NCBI GenBank assembly: GCA_025464915.1
Contig: JAODNF010000189.1
Span: 1 to 21,189, forward strand
DNA: 21,189 bases
Reading direction: 5' to 3'
Source: Frankiales bacterium
GTDB taxonomy: Bacteria > Actinomycetota > Actinomycetes > Mycobacteriales > SCTD01
The number at the start of each line of letters is the position of its first letter. Within the stretch, counting starts at the first letter, position 1. A program made the position numbers and the translations under genes. The notes beneath the pieces were generated by a model that did not search any database, was not told where the DNA came from, and was given only the letters and a program-made list of their open reading frames with translations. Shown piece after piece: positions 21,038-21,189 of the stretch.

Positions 21038-21189
21038 CTAGCTCATCACGCAGCCGAAGGGCGACTTCGAGTTCCGCAACTCCTCCAGCACGATGTAGCC
21101 GAGACCGTAGATGTGGATGTCCGCGCCTGAGGCTTCCGTGGTGCCGAACAGGAAGTAGCACTCGTCCGAGACCTCGACACCCGTGGCGG
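21038..21189 (-). CDS. Unknown protein, C-terminal 49 residues (cut by window edge)
   Basis: The minus strand is open from the right edge to TAG 21040-21038 with high G/C at third positions. The readable end has DECYFLFGTTEASGADIH, GYIVLEELRNSKSPFG and ends CVMS. Two cysteines could form a disulfide. No family is recognised. The position, convergent on a terminator hairpin, supports a real gene end. Confidence 0.6.
   Translation of the reverse strand, partial: ATGVEVSDECYFLFGTTEASGADIHIYGLGYIVLEELRNSKSPFGCVMS

Noticed and set aside
1..21189. CRISPR arrays, tRNA, rRNA and riboswitches
   Set aside because: No spaced direct repeats, tRNA cloverleaf with CCA-type arms, rRNA motifs or recognisable riboswitch core were found on either strand by reading.

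Overview
The window is about 70% GC with strong G/C preference at third codon positions, frequent GTG starts, 4-nt GTGA overlaps, several TANNNT boxes placed 6-7 nt before a start codon (leaderless style), an ECF42/DGPF pair and a LAxTG wall-sorting signal. Together these point to a high-GC Actinomycetota chromosome. Genus cannot be fixed from the sequence. No rRNA, tRNA, CRISPR array or transposase was seen.

Layout. (1) 1-135: the signal peptide of a secreted protein runs off the left edge on the minus strand. (2) 136-1524 (+): a DHA2-type drug/solute exporter. (3) 1521-5792 (-): a tightly packed four-gene operon read leftwards: D-Ala-D-Ala-ligase-like ATP-grasp enzyme, alpha/beta hydrolase, membrane-anchored MurF-like ligase, and a second Ddl-like enzyme. 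(4) 5868-8344 (-): a decaying stretch holding a broken HExxH metallopeptidase-like gene, an intact wall-anchored beta-propeller (Asp-box) protein and a frameshifted PAS gene. (5) 8473-13108 (+): a small membrane protein, an SRPBCC protein with a probable CTG start, cyanophycinase (cphB) and cyanophycin synthetase (cphA). (6) 13174-14745 (-): a CphA paralogue that keeps the Mur-ligase part but lacks the ATP-grasp domain. It is divergent from (7) 14772-15917 (+), an M20/CPG2-type metallopeptidase. (8) 15973-17579 (+): an ECF42-type promoter, a DGPF/YCII protein and an ECF42 sigma factor. (9) 17559-18773 (-): an MFS transporter. (10) 18869-20992 (+): a large secreted serine hydrolase ending in a strong hairpin. 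(11) 21038-21189 (-): the C-terminus of an unknown protein cut by the right edge.

The central theme is ATP-dependent amide ligation outside the ribosome. The cphB-cphA pair makes and breaks multi-L-arginyl-poly-L-aspartate, a nitrogen store. The flanking Mur-only paralogue and the M20 peptidase are good candidates for accessory steps such as side-chain modification and hydrolysis of the released dipeptide, but that is inference. The separate operon at 1521-5792 combines the same two ligase folds (ATP-grasp and Mur ligase) as individual proteins, with the MurF substrate domain replaced by a membrane segment. It looks like a small peptide or envelope modification system that I cannot match to a described pathway.
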